Assembly: GCA_018725205.1 (NCBI GenBank)
Contig: QLUB01000001.1
Coordinates: 1 to 36,174 of the forward strand
Length of the DNA: 36,174 nt
DNA from: a candidate division NPL-UPA2 bacterium
GTDB lineage: Bacteria > Bacillota > UBA994
Direction: 5' to 3'
In this document: one piece after another, positions 24,305 through 31,597 of the stretch
Numbering within the stretch: position 1 is the stretch's first letter
Layout: each line of letters starts with the position of its first letter
Notes under the pieces: generated by a model
What the model was told of the DNA's origin: nothing
Seen by the model: the letters and a program-made list of their open reading frames with translations, nothing else
The model's database searches: none
Translations under genes and position numbers: made by a program

Positions 24305-24337
24305 AGCAAGCATGATAAGATTTGGGTGGTGATGCGG

Positions 24338-25207
24338 ATGGACAACCATATAGACCATTATTTGCTGAACCTGCGTGTTGCGAGAGGCTGCAGCGAGAAA
24401 ACTGTGAGCAGTTATGCCCTTGATTTACACCAGTTTAAGGAGTTTATCGGGGACAAGTCCATGCACGCTTTGGTGACCGCTGATGTGCGGAGATTTGTTG
24501 CGCAGCTAGCCAAGCGCGGCTATGCCAAGAGCTCTCTGGCTCGGAAGATTTCGTGCCTGCGTTCGTTCTTTGCCTTCCTAATGCTGACGGACGCAGCAAC
24601 TAGAAACCCTGCGGCAGCCGTAGATCTACCTAGGCACAGGCGAGCTCTGCCGACGGTGCTTTACGAGGGCGATGTAGATAGGCTTCTATCGTCAGTCGCG
24701 GGCGAGAAGCTCGTGGCAAGGGACCGCGCATTGCTCGAGCTCCTCTATGCTACGGGGTGTCGAGCCAGTGAGATTGCGGGCCTTAAGTTGGCTGATATTG
24801 ACTGGGAAGCCTGCACGCTCAGGGTCATGGGCAAGGGCGCAAAAGAGCGCATTGTCCCGTTTGGCAAGATAGCTGCACAGCATTTGCAGGCGTACATCGC
24901 AGGGTTGCGCACGCAGCTCGTGACCGACAAGGTCAATCACGTTTTTGTCAACTACCGGGGAAGCCCCTTAAGCAGGCGCAGCTTAGGCCGCATCGTGGAC
25001 AAGTACGTGCGCCAAGGGGACTTCACCGGAGTGACCCCGCACGCCTTGCGCCACAGCTTTGCTACGCATTTGCTCGACAATGGCGCAGACCTGCGTGTTG
25101 TACAGGAGCTCTTAGGACACACTTCGATCTCTACAACCCAGGTGTATACCCATGTGTCCGGCGAGAGAATTAAGGCTGCGTACAACAAAGCACATCCCCG
25201 GGCGTAA
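24338..25207 (+). CDS. xerC: Tyrosine recombinase XerC (CodV)
   Basis: XerC resolves chromosome dimers at the dif site together with XerD. The 289-residue product has the N-terminal SAM-like core-binding domain (YLLNLRVARGCSEKTVSSYALDL, about 7-90). The catalytic domain has Arg in ATGCRASEIAGLK, Lys in MGKGAKERIVP, His-x-x-Arg in THALRHSFATHLL, His in LLGHTSISTTQ and the nucleophile Tyr in VYTH. ATG 24338 is preferred because GG-GGTGAT (24325-24333) lies 4 nt upstream. Earlier GTG and ATG codons from 24326 lie within that site. The context, not only the motifs, supports XerC/CodV rather than a phage integrase. Confidence 0.93.
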   Translation: MDNHIDHYLLNLRVARGCSEKTVSSYALDLHQFKEFIGDKSMHALVTADVRRFVAQLAKRGYAKSSLARKISCLRSFFAFLMLTDAATRNPAAAVDLPRHRRALPTVLYEGDVDRLLSSVAGEKLVARDRALLELLYATGCRASEIAGLKLADIDWEACTLRVMGKGAKERIVPFGKIAAQHLQAYIAGLRTQLVTDKVNHVFVNYRGSPLSRRSLGRIVDKYVRQGDFTGVTPHALRHSFATHLLDNGADLRVVQELLGHTSISTTQVYTHVSGERIKAAYNKAHPRA

Positions 25208-25271
25208 GTCTATTGAGCTTTACGCAGTGTGGCATCAGTCTAACGAGTTAAGTAGTCTAGGAGGTAAGAGC

Positions 25272-26045
25272 ATGGGTCTATTAGAAAAAACACGCAAGCT
25301 GAACAAGGTTCTACAACAGGGAGCAGGGGACGCGGTACGATTCAGTGACTTAGCGCAGCTGTTTGGTCACGTCTTTCGCGCGAACACGTACATTCTCAAC
25401 ATCCGTGGCAAGCTTTTGGGGGTAGCGCTGATTGACGACTACGAGTGTGACTTGCTTAAGCGACATGTCCGCTCCGGCCGTTTCCCGGCGGACTACAACG
25501 ACAAAATACTCTCAATCACCGAGAGCAACATCAACTGTCGAGAAACCGAGAACTGCGTGTTTGACGCTTCGGAGTGCCAACATACCCGTAAGTTAACCAC
25601 CATAATTCCTGTCGTCGGCAGAGGTGAGAGGCTCGGCACAATGCTCATAGCCCGCTTTGATGAGCCTCTAAACGACGATGACGTGGCTTTGGCTGAATTT
25701 GGCGCAACCATTCTGGCTATGGAGATTCTCAGAGCGCGCCAAGAATTAGCCAGCCAAGAGTCAAGACAGCGCGCGGTAGTGGAGATGGCGGTGGATGCTC
25801 TGTCCTACTCCGAGCTAGAAGCCATTGAGCACATCATCCGTGAGCTGGGCACTGAGAGCGAGGGACTGCTGGTAGCCAGTAAAATTGCCGACCAGGCTGG
25901 CATCACCCGCTCAGTGATTGTGAACGCCCTGCGTAAGCTCGAAAGCGCCGGTGTCATTGAATCTCGCTCGCTGGGTATGAAGGGAACTTACATCAAAGTT
26001 CTCAACAACAAGCTCCTTGAAGAGATGGCCAAGCAGGGGCATTAG
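25272..26045 (+). CDS. codY: Global nutrient-sensing transcription repressor CodY
   Basis: CodY represses stationary-phase, amino-acid uptake and biosynthesis genes when branched-chain amino acids and GTP are plentiful. The 257-residue product matches the family length of about 259. It has an N-terminal GAF ligand domain (LLEKTRKLNKVLQ, FRANTYILNIRGKLLG, NCRETENCVFD). The C-terminal winged HTH has the invariant-type sequence VASKIADQAGITRSVIVNALRKLESAGVIESRSLGMKGTYI (about 202-242, given here as the motif region). The ATG has TAGGAGGTAAG 3-13 nt upstream. hslV and hslU, usual between xerC and codY, are missing; 64 nt separate the genes. It converges with the gene at 26056, 10 nt away. Confidence 0.96.
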   Translation: MGLLEKTRKLNKVLQQGAGDAVRFSDLAQLFGHVFRANTYILNIRGKLLGVALIDDYECDLLKRHVRSGRFPADYNDKILSITESNINCRETENCVFDASECQHTRKLTTIIPVVGRGERLGTMLIARFDEPLNDDDVALAEFGATILAMEILRARQELASQESRQRAVVEMAVDALSYSELEAIEHIIRELGTESEGLLVASKIADQAGITRSVIVNALRKLESAGVIESRSLGMKGTYIKVLNNKLLEEMAKQGH

Positions 26046-26055
26046 GACAAGCTCC

Positions 26056-27027
26056 TTAAATTCGCAGTGAGCGCTGTAAGGCATTCTGCAGCAAATGGTT
26101 TATTAGTTGCTCATAGGATAGCCCTCCTGCAAGCGCAGCTTTGGGGTAGTCGCTATAGCCCGGCTCAATGCCGGGCAATGTGTTCACGTCAATAACATAG
26201 GGCACCCCACTGGCGTCAACACGTACATCAATGCGGGCGTAATCGCGGCAGCCGAGGGCGTTGAAGGCGTCAAGAACAACATCTCCTATCCTTTGTAGCA
26301 GTGCGGGGTGAATGTCCGCCGGGCACTTGGTTTCTACTGCATCGCGTGACTTTACTTGTTGGGTGTAGAAATCACCGCTGCCAGTAAACATAATTTCTAC
26401 AGGTGGGAGAATTCGCGCGATGGGTGCTTCAAGTACTCCTACGGTAAATTCGCGTCCGGCAACAAATTCCTCGACGAGAGCAGGCTGCCTAAACTGCTGA
26501 ATCACTTGCTCGGAGATAGTTCTTGCTTCACGGGGGGATAAAGCTACGCTCTTGGCTGAGATGCCAATGCTTGAGCCCTCGCGTTCCGGCTTGACAATAA
26601 CTGGGTAACTCAGTCCAATTGGCAAATCGTCGTCAAATTTATCTATTACCACAAAGGCAGGTGTGGGCACGCCATGAAAAGACAGCACCTTTTTAGCCAG
26701 TGGCTTGTATAGTGCTAGTGTGTGAGCTGTCTGACCGCTGCCCGTGAACGGGATTTTGGAGAGCTCTAAGAGGCCTGCAATTTGCGGCTGACTGGACTTA
26801 TCGTTGATCCCGGTGCAGTTGTTAAAGATCACGTCAGGGCGCAACTCGAACAGCTTGTTAAGTAAATTGAAGTCGCCAGGAATTAGATATGGGTAGTGCC
26901 CCAACGCTTCAATTGCCCGTTTAAGAGCGTCGTTGGTTTTGCCCAGTTGCTCGGCACCGTGGGGGTTAGCTATGCCGTGTGGGTGGTTTGCTTCTACTGT
27001 GTAGACGATTGCTATGCGGAGGCTCAT
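26056..27027 (-). CDS. D-alanine--D-alanine ligase-like ATP-grasp enzyme, substrate uncertain
   Basis: The 323-residue protein has the Ddl-type ATP-grasp core: IVKPEREGSSIGI (about 146-158), LVEEFVAGREFTVGVL (about 187-202), CRDYARIDVRVD and IDVNTLPGIEPGYSDYP near the C-terminus. This would ligate an amino acid to another with ATP. It departs from true Ddl: the N-terminal substrate loop (GGRSSEHEVS type, which binds the first D-Ala) is replaced by NHPHGIANPHGAEQLGKT; the usual EVNTLPGMT...SL becomes DVNTLPGIEPGYS. The second-substrate pocket is therefore altered. AAGGAG precedes the ATG on this strand. It is divergent from the opine dehydrogenase-like gene. It may be an ancillary ligase; cell-wall Ddl could be encoded elsewhere. 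Confidence 0.8.
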   Translation of the reverse strand: MSLRIAIVYTVEANHPHGIANPHGAEQLGKTNDALKRAIEALGHYPYLIPGDFNLLNKLFELRPDVIFNNCTGINDKSSQPQIAGLLELSKIPFTGSGQTAHTLALYKPLAKKVLSFHGVPTPAFVVIDKFDDDLPIGLSYPVIVKPEREGSSIGISAKSVALSPREARTISEQVIQQFRQPALVEEFVAGREFTVGVLEAPIARILPPVEIMFTGSGDFYTQQVKSRDAVETKCPADIHPALLQRIGDVVLDAFNALGCRDYARIDVRVDASGVPYVIDVNTLPGIEPGYSDYPKAALAGGLSYEQLINHLLQNALQRSLRI

Positions 27028-27124
27028 TCTACCGGCTCCTTCCTAATCCTTGGTAAGTTAATTTCTAGTGCGGCCTAACATTGTCCTGCCTAGAGCTATA
27101 GAAACCTGTAAGGAGTGGATTAAG

Positions 27125-27139
27125 AATTTTCAGTGAGAG
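27125..27139. promoter_or_regulatory. Possible CodY box between divergent genes
   Basis: AATTTTCAGTGAGAG matches the CodY consensus AATTTTCWGAAAATT at 10 of 15 positions, with the first nine bases perfect. It lies 43 nt before the start of the opine dehydrogenase-like gene and 98 nt from the ligase-like gene, about 1 kb from codY. One half-site is poor, so this needs a binding test. Confidence 0.3.
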
Positions 27140-27181
27140 TCTGCCTTAGTCTGACTATAACTAAGAAGGAGGAGTAGTGTA

Positions 27182-28336
27182 GTGTTAGCTCCTATCCAAC
27201 CCTCGCGAAAGTCGAGATTTCGTCAAAAGACAGCTAAGCAGTTGTTGCCAAGAATAGCGGTACTTGGCGCAGGCCATGGCGGGCAGGGTATGGCTGGACA
27301 CTTGGGCCTTATGGGTTGTGAAGTATCGCTGTACAATCGCAGTGCTGACCGCATCGCGCCATTTGCCATGGCCAAGAGCATTGAACTCACTGGGCAAATA
27401 GAGGGCTTTGGTGCTCTAGAGCAAGTCACTACAGATATGGAATCGGCCATTAAAGACGCGGCGCTGATTATGGTTGTGGTGCCGGCAAACGGTCATGCGG
27501 CGATAGCTCGAGCTTGCGCCCCGTACCTACGCGACGGGCAGATTGTGGTGTTGCACCCCGGTCGTACCGGCGGTGCACTAGAGTTTTTTAATATTATTCG
27601 TGAGCACGGGTGTACCGCTAATGTAATTATCTCGGAAGCATCCACTCTGATCTATGCTTGCCGTATGTTAAATCCTGCGAAAGTACATGTTTTTGGCATT
27701 AAGAACGTTATCCCAGTAGCCGCTATCCCTAGCTACCGCACCCCAGAGGTGATTAACAAGTTAAACATCATCTACCCTCAGTTCGTGCCCGGGGATAACG
27801 TTTTGAAGACTAGTCTGGACAATATCGGCGCTATCTTTCACCCCGCACTCACGATTCTCAATGCAGGGCGCATCGAATCGACACACGGCGAGTTTGATTT
27901 CTATATGGACGGTGCTACGCCGGCGGTAGCGCGCGTTCTGGAGACAATGGACATGGAAAGAGTAGCTGTGGCGGCAGCTTTAGGAATTCGGGCAATGACG
28001 GCCCGGGAATGGCTCTATATCGCCTATGACGCCGCAGGCAGAACGCTCTACGAAGCTATGCAGGCCAATATAGGGTATAAGGGGATTACTGCTCCACCTA
28101 CGACCTTGATGCGGTATATCACCGAAGATGTCCCCATGAGTCTGGTGCCCATGTCCTCACTAGGGCATCACCTCAACGTGCCCACCCCCATGATTGACAA
28201 CATGATCCATCTCGCCTCGGTCATTCACGATACCGACTACTGGGCTGAAGGGAGAACGGTGGAGACTATGGGGCTAGCTGAGCTATCGGTAAAGCAAATT
28301 CGGAAACTAGTGCTGGAGGGTACGCTTGATGTCTAA
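27182..28336 (+). CDS. NAD(P)-dependent opine (octopine/nopaline) dehydrogenase family protein
   Basis: This family reduces imines formed between an amino acid and a 2-oxoacid, or oxidises the resulting opine. The 384-residue product has a Rossmann domain with Gly29-x-Gly31-x2-Gly34 (LGAGHGGQGMAG), the VVPANGHAAIARACAPYL and VLHPGRTGGALEF segments, and an EAST LIYA region typical of the family. The C-terminal octopine-dehydrogenase helical domain contains NIGAIFHPALTILNAGRIE with the likely catalytic His, and MDMERVAVAAALGI. The GTG start has AAGGAGGAG 7 nt upstream. It overlaps the cobalamin gene by 8 nt, so both are one unit. The true substrate is unknown. Confidence 0.82.
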   Translation: MLAPIQPSRKSRFRQKTAKQLLPRIAVLGAGHGGQGMAGHLGLMGCEVSLYNRSADRIAPFAMAKSIELTGQIEGFGALEQVTTDMESAIKDAALIMVVVPANGHAAIARACAPYLRDGQIVVLHPGRTGGALEFFNIIREHGCTANVIISEASTLIYACRMLNPAKVHVFGIKNVIPVAAIPSYRTPEVINKLNIIYPQFVPGDNVLKTSLDNIGAIFHPALTILNAGRIESTHGEFDFYMDGATPAVARVLETMDMERVAVAAALGIRAMTAREWLYIAYDAAGRTLYEAMQANIGYKGITAPPTTLMRYITEDVPMSLVPMSSLGHHLNVPTPMIDNMIHLASVIHDTDYWAEGRTVETMGLAELSVKQIRKLVLEGTLDV

Positions 28337-29960
28337 GCGAATCCTTGGTGCTGCTATTGGGAGCTGCGTACATGTCGCGGGCATAGTCTCTTTCCTGCAG
28401 ATAGCTGAGCAGCTGGGAAGACGCACCCATTTTCTTGGGCCTGCCACTCCAATCAATGCCTTGATTGCAGCGAGCCTAGAGTTGAAACCTGACTTAATTG
28501 CCGTGAGCTACCGCCTAAGCCCCGAGGCGGCAGGAGCCTTGCTAAACGAATTAAAGGCATCGCTTGCAGCGGCAGGCCTCGCCGGTACGGAGCTTGTGTT
28601 TGGCGGAACACTGCCCGTAGCGGCAGTCGCTCGTGAAGCCGATATGTTCTCGCGTATTTTTTCAGGTGAGGACGGACCAGTCGAAGTCTTAGCTTACTTG
28701 CGTGGCGAAAAAGTAGGGGATGCGGTGACGAGGCCGCCGCAGAGCCTCTTAGCAAGGATTAATGCCAAGTCCCCCTATCCGTTGATTCGGCATCACTTCG
28801 GCTTGTCTGACCTGCAGGCTACTATCGAAGGTGTAAAAGCAATTGCCGGAGCAAAAGTGCTCGACGTTCTATCGCTCGGTCCCGACCAGAACGCCCAATA
28901 TGCTTTTTTCCGGCCACAGGAAATGGACCCCCTTCAGCACGGAGCGGGGGGAGTGCCGGTGCGCACTAGTTCCGACCTAGAGAGTATCTATGCCGCGTCG
29001 CGTACAGGCAACTATCCCTTGCTGCGCTGCTATTCCGGCACGCGCGACCTCTTGAAATGGGCTGAAATGAGCCTAGAGACGATCAATAACGCTTGGGCAG
29101 CCGTCCCGTTGTGCTGGTACAACGTGTTGGACGGCAGATCCAACAGATCTCCCAGCGAAAGCATTACCGAGAACCAGAGGGTTATGGCCTGGCATGCCGA
29201 GCGCGGGATACCTGTTGAGGTGAACGAGGCGCATCACTGGAGCCTGCGGGACGCTCCGGATGTTGTGGCCGTGGCAGCGGCTTACTTAGCCGCCCTTAAT
29301 GCCAAGCGCATGGGAGTCGGAACTTACGTAGCGCAGTATATGTTTAACACCCCCGTGGGAACCTCGTATGTAGCCGACCTTGCCAAAATGTTGGCCAAAC
29401 AAATTTTGATCGAAGCCTTACACGATGACAGTTTTGCCTCTGTGCGCCAGGTGCGGACGGGGCTGATGAGCCTTTCCTCCAACATGGCAGTGGCTAAAGG
29501 GCAGTTAGCATCATCCATTGCGTTGGCACTTTCCCTTAGACCTCAAATCGTCCATGTCGTAGGGTACTCGGAAGCCAATTTCGCCGCCACGCCCGAGGTG
29601 GTTGCCGAAAGCTGCAATATCATCCACGGAGTGGTACGCAACTACCTCTTCGGTGCGCCGAATCCTAGTACGGACCCGAATGTGGCAGCTAGGCGCGACT
29701 TCCTAGTGGCTGAGGTTACGCTTTTGCTCGAGGCCATAGCTGAGCTTGGCAATGGTCCTGACTCTTTGACTGACCCGAGGACGATCGCCCGGGCGATTGA
29801 AGTCGGGTATCTAGATGCTCCTCACCTTAAAGGCAATCCCTACGCACTTGGCGTCGTGAAGACTAAGATGCTAGATGGGGCCTGTATGGCCATTGATGAG
29901 CAAAATCGCCCACTCGGTGAGGCCGAGCGTACGCAGCGGGTTTCATTTCGCTTGCCTTAA
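28329..29960 (+). CDS. Cobalamin-dependent mutase-like protein, fused glutamate-mutase S-like and E-like domains
   Basis: The 543-residue protein has two parts. Residues 1-130 look like a B12-binding Rossmann domain of the GlmS/MutB type: IGSCVHVAGI corresponds to the D-x-H-x2-G motif, with His15 and Gly18 kept but the Asp replaced by Cys13. It continues with TPINALIAASLELKPDLIAVS and a VFGGTLP loop. Residues about 140-543 resemble a TIM-barrel mutase subunit such as GlmE (CWYNVLDGRSNRSPSESI, AWHAERGIPVEVNEAHHW, GTYVAQYMFNTPVGTSYV). Such enzymes move carbon skeletons by radical chemistry. ATG 28329 follows GGAGGG by 8 nt. TTG 28326 is an alternative. The function is not known; a methyl carrier or redesigned mutase cannot be excluded. 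Confidence 0.7.
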   Translation: MSKRILGAAIGSCVHVAGIVSFLQIAEQLGRRTHFLGPATPINALIAASLELKPDLIAVSYRLSPEAAGALLNELKASLAAAGLAGTELVFGGTLPVAAVAREADMFSRIFSGEDGPVEVLAYLRGEKVGDAVTRPPQSLLARINAKSPYPLIRHHFGLSDLQATIEGVKAIAGAKVLDVLSLGPDQNAQYAFFRPQEMDPLQHGAGGVPVRTSSDLESIYAASRTGNYPLLRCYSGTRDLLKWAEMSLETINNAWAAVPLCWYNVLDGRSNRSPSESITENQRVMAWHAERGIPVEVNEAHHWSLRDAPDVVAVAAAYLAALNAKRMGVGTYVAQYMFNTPVGTSYVADLAKMLAKQILIEALHDDSFASVRQVRTGLMSLSSNMAVAKGQLASSIALALSLRPQIVHVVGYSEANFAATPEVVAESCNIIHGVVRNYLFGAPNPSTDPNVAARRDFLVAEVTLLLEAIAELGNGPDSLTDPRTIARAIEVGYLDAPHLKGNPYALGVVKTKMLDGACMAIDEQNRPLGEAERTQRVSFRLP

Positions 29961-29980
29961 TGAGGCAGCTGTGCTATGCT
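29952..29980 (+). promoter_or_regulatory. Probable promoter of rpsB-tsf
   Basis: TTGCCT (29952-29957) and TATGCT (29975-29980) have a 17-nt spacer, and TGC directly before the -10 makes it an extended -10. It overlaps the stop of the preceding gene, giving a leader of about 110 nt before rpsB. Confidence 0.5.
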
Positions 29981-30027
29981 AAACGTCGGTGTTTTATCAC
30001 ACACGCTGCCGGATGTGCTAAGTGGTG

Positions 30028-30047
30028 CCGTGCCTCGAAGGCCACGG
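30028..30047 (+). promoter_or_regulatory. Stable hairpin in the rpsB leader
   Basis: CCGTGCCT (30028-30035) pairs with AGG-C-CACGG (30039-30047) around loop CGA, leaving one bulged C. It lies mid-leader, about 35 nt before the AAGGAGGTGA site. Ribosomal protein leaders often bind their product; whether this one does is unknown. Confidence 0.35.
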
Positions 30048-30096
30048 TCTTGGCGCAGTAGAAGGCGCGGAGGGAAAACCTAAGGAGGTGAGTCTC

Positions 30097-30795
30097 ATGG
30101 CAGTTATCAGCATGAAACAATTACTCGAAGCGGGCGTGCACTTTGGTCATCAAACGCGCCGCTGGAACCCCAAGATGGCTCCATTCATCTTTATGGAGCG
30201 TAACGGCATCTACATCATCGACCTGCAGAAGACCGTGCGCAAATTAGATGAGGCTTACGCGTTCGTGAAGAGCGTTGTAGCCAATGGAGAAAACATCATG
30301 TTTGTCGGGACAAAGAAGCAGGCGCAGGAGGCAGTCGCCGAAGAAGCTCGTCGCTGCAACATGTTCTTCGTGAACCAGCGCTGGCTGGGCGGCACGCTAA
30401 CTAATTTCCAAACAATTGAAAAGCGTATCAAGCGTTTGCATGAGCTTGAGCGCATGGAAGCCGATGGCACGTTTGACGTTCTTCCCAAAAAAGAGGTCAT
30501 CAACTTGCGCAAGGAAATGGACAGGTTAGAGAAGTTCCTTGGCGGTATCCGGAACATGCGCCAGCTTCCAGGGGCGCTATTTGTCATTGATCCCCGCAAG
30601 GAGCGAAATGCCATAGCCGAGGCGCGCAGGCTTCGTATTCCCATCGTGGCCATCGTTGACACTAACTGCGATCCTGACGAAATAGACTACATTATTCCGG
30701 GGAATGATGACGCCATCCGCGCGGTTAGGCTGTTAACTGCGACCATGGCCGATGCTGTCCTCGAAGCTAGGCAGGGCGAGCAGTTAGCGGAGTAG
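30097..30795 (+). CDS. rpsB: 30S ribosomal protein S2
   Basis: S2 binds the 30S body-head junction and helps recruit S1 and mRNA. The 232-residue product starts MAVISMKQLLEAGVHFGHQTRRWNP, a strong family N-terminus (quoted in part). FVGTKKQAQEAV, NQRWLGGTLTNFQTI and FVIDPRKERNAIAEARRL are signature blocks, with VDTNCDPDEIDYIIPGND near the end. The ATG has AAGGAGGTGA. A longer reading from GTG 30022 runs through the leader hairpin and is rejected. It is followed by tsf, as in nearly all bacteria. Confidence 0.98.
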   Translation: MAVISMKQLLEAGVHFGHQTRRWNPKMAPFIFMERNGIYIIDLQKTVRKLDEAYAFVKSVVANGENIMFVGTKKQAQEAVAEEARRCNMFFVNQRWLGGTLTNFQTIEKRIKRLHELERMEADGTFDVLPKKEVINLRKEMDRLEKFLGGIRNMRQLPGALFVIDPRKERNAIAEARRLRIPIVAIVDTNCDPDEIDYIIPGNDDAIRAVRLLTATMADAVLEARQGEQLAE

Positions 30796-30834
30796 CGGTA
30801 CGAGTAAGGATGCGAAACGAGGGAGGTATGCACT

Positions 30835-31458
30835 ATGGCCAAAATTGAAGCCAGTCTCGTAAAGGACCTGCGTGAACGCACAGGCGCCGGCATGATGGAC
30901 TGCAAGAAAGCGCTTAATGAAACTAATGGCGACATGGAAAAGGCAGTCGAGTTCCTGCGTGAGAAGGGACTAGCGGCCGCCAATAAAAAGGCCGGGCGTA
31001 TCACTAGCGAGGGTGTGGTTGAGTCCTACATCCACGGTAACGGCCGCATAGGTGTGCTCGTGGAAGTGAATTGTGAGACTGATTTTGTTGCTAAGACGAA
31101 CGAGTTTCGCGCTCTTTGCCGCGATATCGCCATGCAAATCGCTGCGGCTAACCCGCAGTATATTGTGCGCGAGGAGGTCCCCGCGCACATAATTCAACAC
31201 GAAAAAGACATATTGCGAGCGCAGGCCATCAACGAGGGCAAGCCGGAAAAGATTATCGACAAAATGGTAGAGGGTCGCCTAGAGAAATTCTTTGCTGATG
31301 TGTGTCTTATGGAGCAACCCTTCATTCGCGAGGGGGAAGTCACCGTTAAGGAGCATATCCAGTCGAGGGTTGCAACTACCGGAGAAAACATCACAGTGCG
31401 CCGGTTTGTCCGCTATCAAATGGGTGAAGGTCTGCCCAAACGCACCAGCGAGGAGTAA
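30835..31458 (+). CDS. tsf: Translation elongation factor Ts
   Basis: EF-Ts exchanges GDP for GTP on EF-Tu. The 207-residue product has the N-terminal UBA-like domain (LVKDLRERTGAGMMDCKKAL, about 8-27) and the EF-Tu-contacting CETDFVAKTNEF segment near 80. The core is short, as in many Bacillota and unlike the longer enterobacterial form. The C-terminal EGLPKRTSEE replaces the usual GEGIEK-type ending. GAGGGAGGTATGC lies upstream of the ATG. An intrinsic terminator directly follows. Confidence 0.97.
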   Translation: MAKIEASLVKDLRERTGAGMMDCKKALNETNGDMEKAVEFLREKGLAAANKKAGRITSEGVVESYIHGNGRIGVLVEVNCETDFVAKTNEFRALCRDIAMQIAAANPQYIVREEVPAHIIQHEKDILRAQAINEGKPEKIIDKMVEGRLEKFFADVCLMEQPFIREGEVTVKEHIQSRVATTGENITVRRFVRYQMGEGLPKRTSEE

Positions 31459-31465
31459 CGCACAG

Positions 31466-31493
31466 AGGGGAACACGGGAGTGTTCCCCTTTTT
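31466..31493 (+). terminator. Intrinsic terminator after tsf
   Basis: GGGGAACAC (31467-31475) pairs with GTGTTCCCC (31480-31488) around loop GGGA, flanked by an A-T pair and followed by TTTTT (31489-31493). It separates rpsB-tsf from pyrH. Confidence 0.93.
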
Positions 31494-31505
31494 GAGATGC
31501 AATCG

Positions 31506-31550
31506 CTAGGTATTGTGCTGCTAGGTATTGTGCTGCTAGGTATTGTGCTG
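31506..31550. repeat. Three exact 15-bp tandem repeats upstream of pyrH
   Basis: CTAGGTATTGTGCTG occurs at 31506-31520, 31521-31535 and 31536-31550 with no mismatch. It lies 12 nt after the tsf terminator and 47 nt before the pyrH start. No promoter with proper spacing was found in it. Exact short tandem copies suggest recent slippage and possible length variation between strains. Confidence 0.95.
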
Positions 31551-31597
31551 CAGGAAATCGGATGACTTTGGCGAAGATAACATGGAGGTTTTTGTTA

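Noticed and set aside
24338..25207. Tyrosine recombinase as evidence of a phage or integrative element
   Set aside because: Its place between trmFO and codY and its length fit housekeeping XerC/CodV; no attachment sites or phage genes are near.
28638..28645. GCCGATAT as a sigma-28 (SigD) -10 element
   Set aside because: No TAAA-type -35 lies about 15 nt upstream, and it is inside the cobalamin gene's coding sequence.
30022..30096. N-terminal extension of rpsB from GTG 30022
   Set aside because: It passes through the leader hairpin and RBS; ribosomal protein S2 starts at MAVISMKQ.
31506..31550. Tandem 15-mers as a CRISPR array
   Set aside because: The units are contiguous with no spacers and are too short; no cas genes are present.
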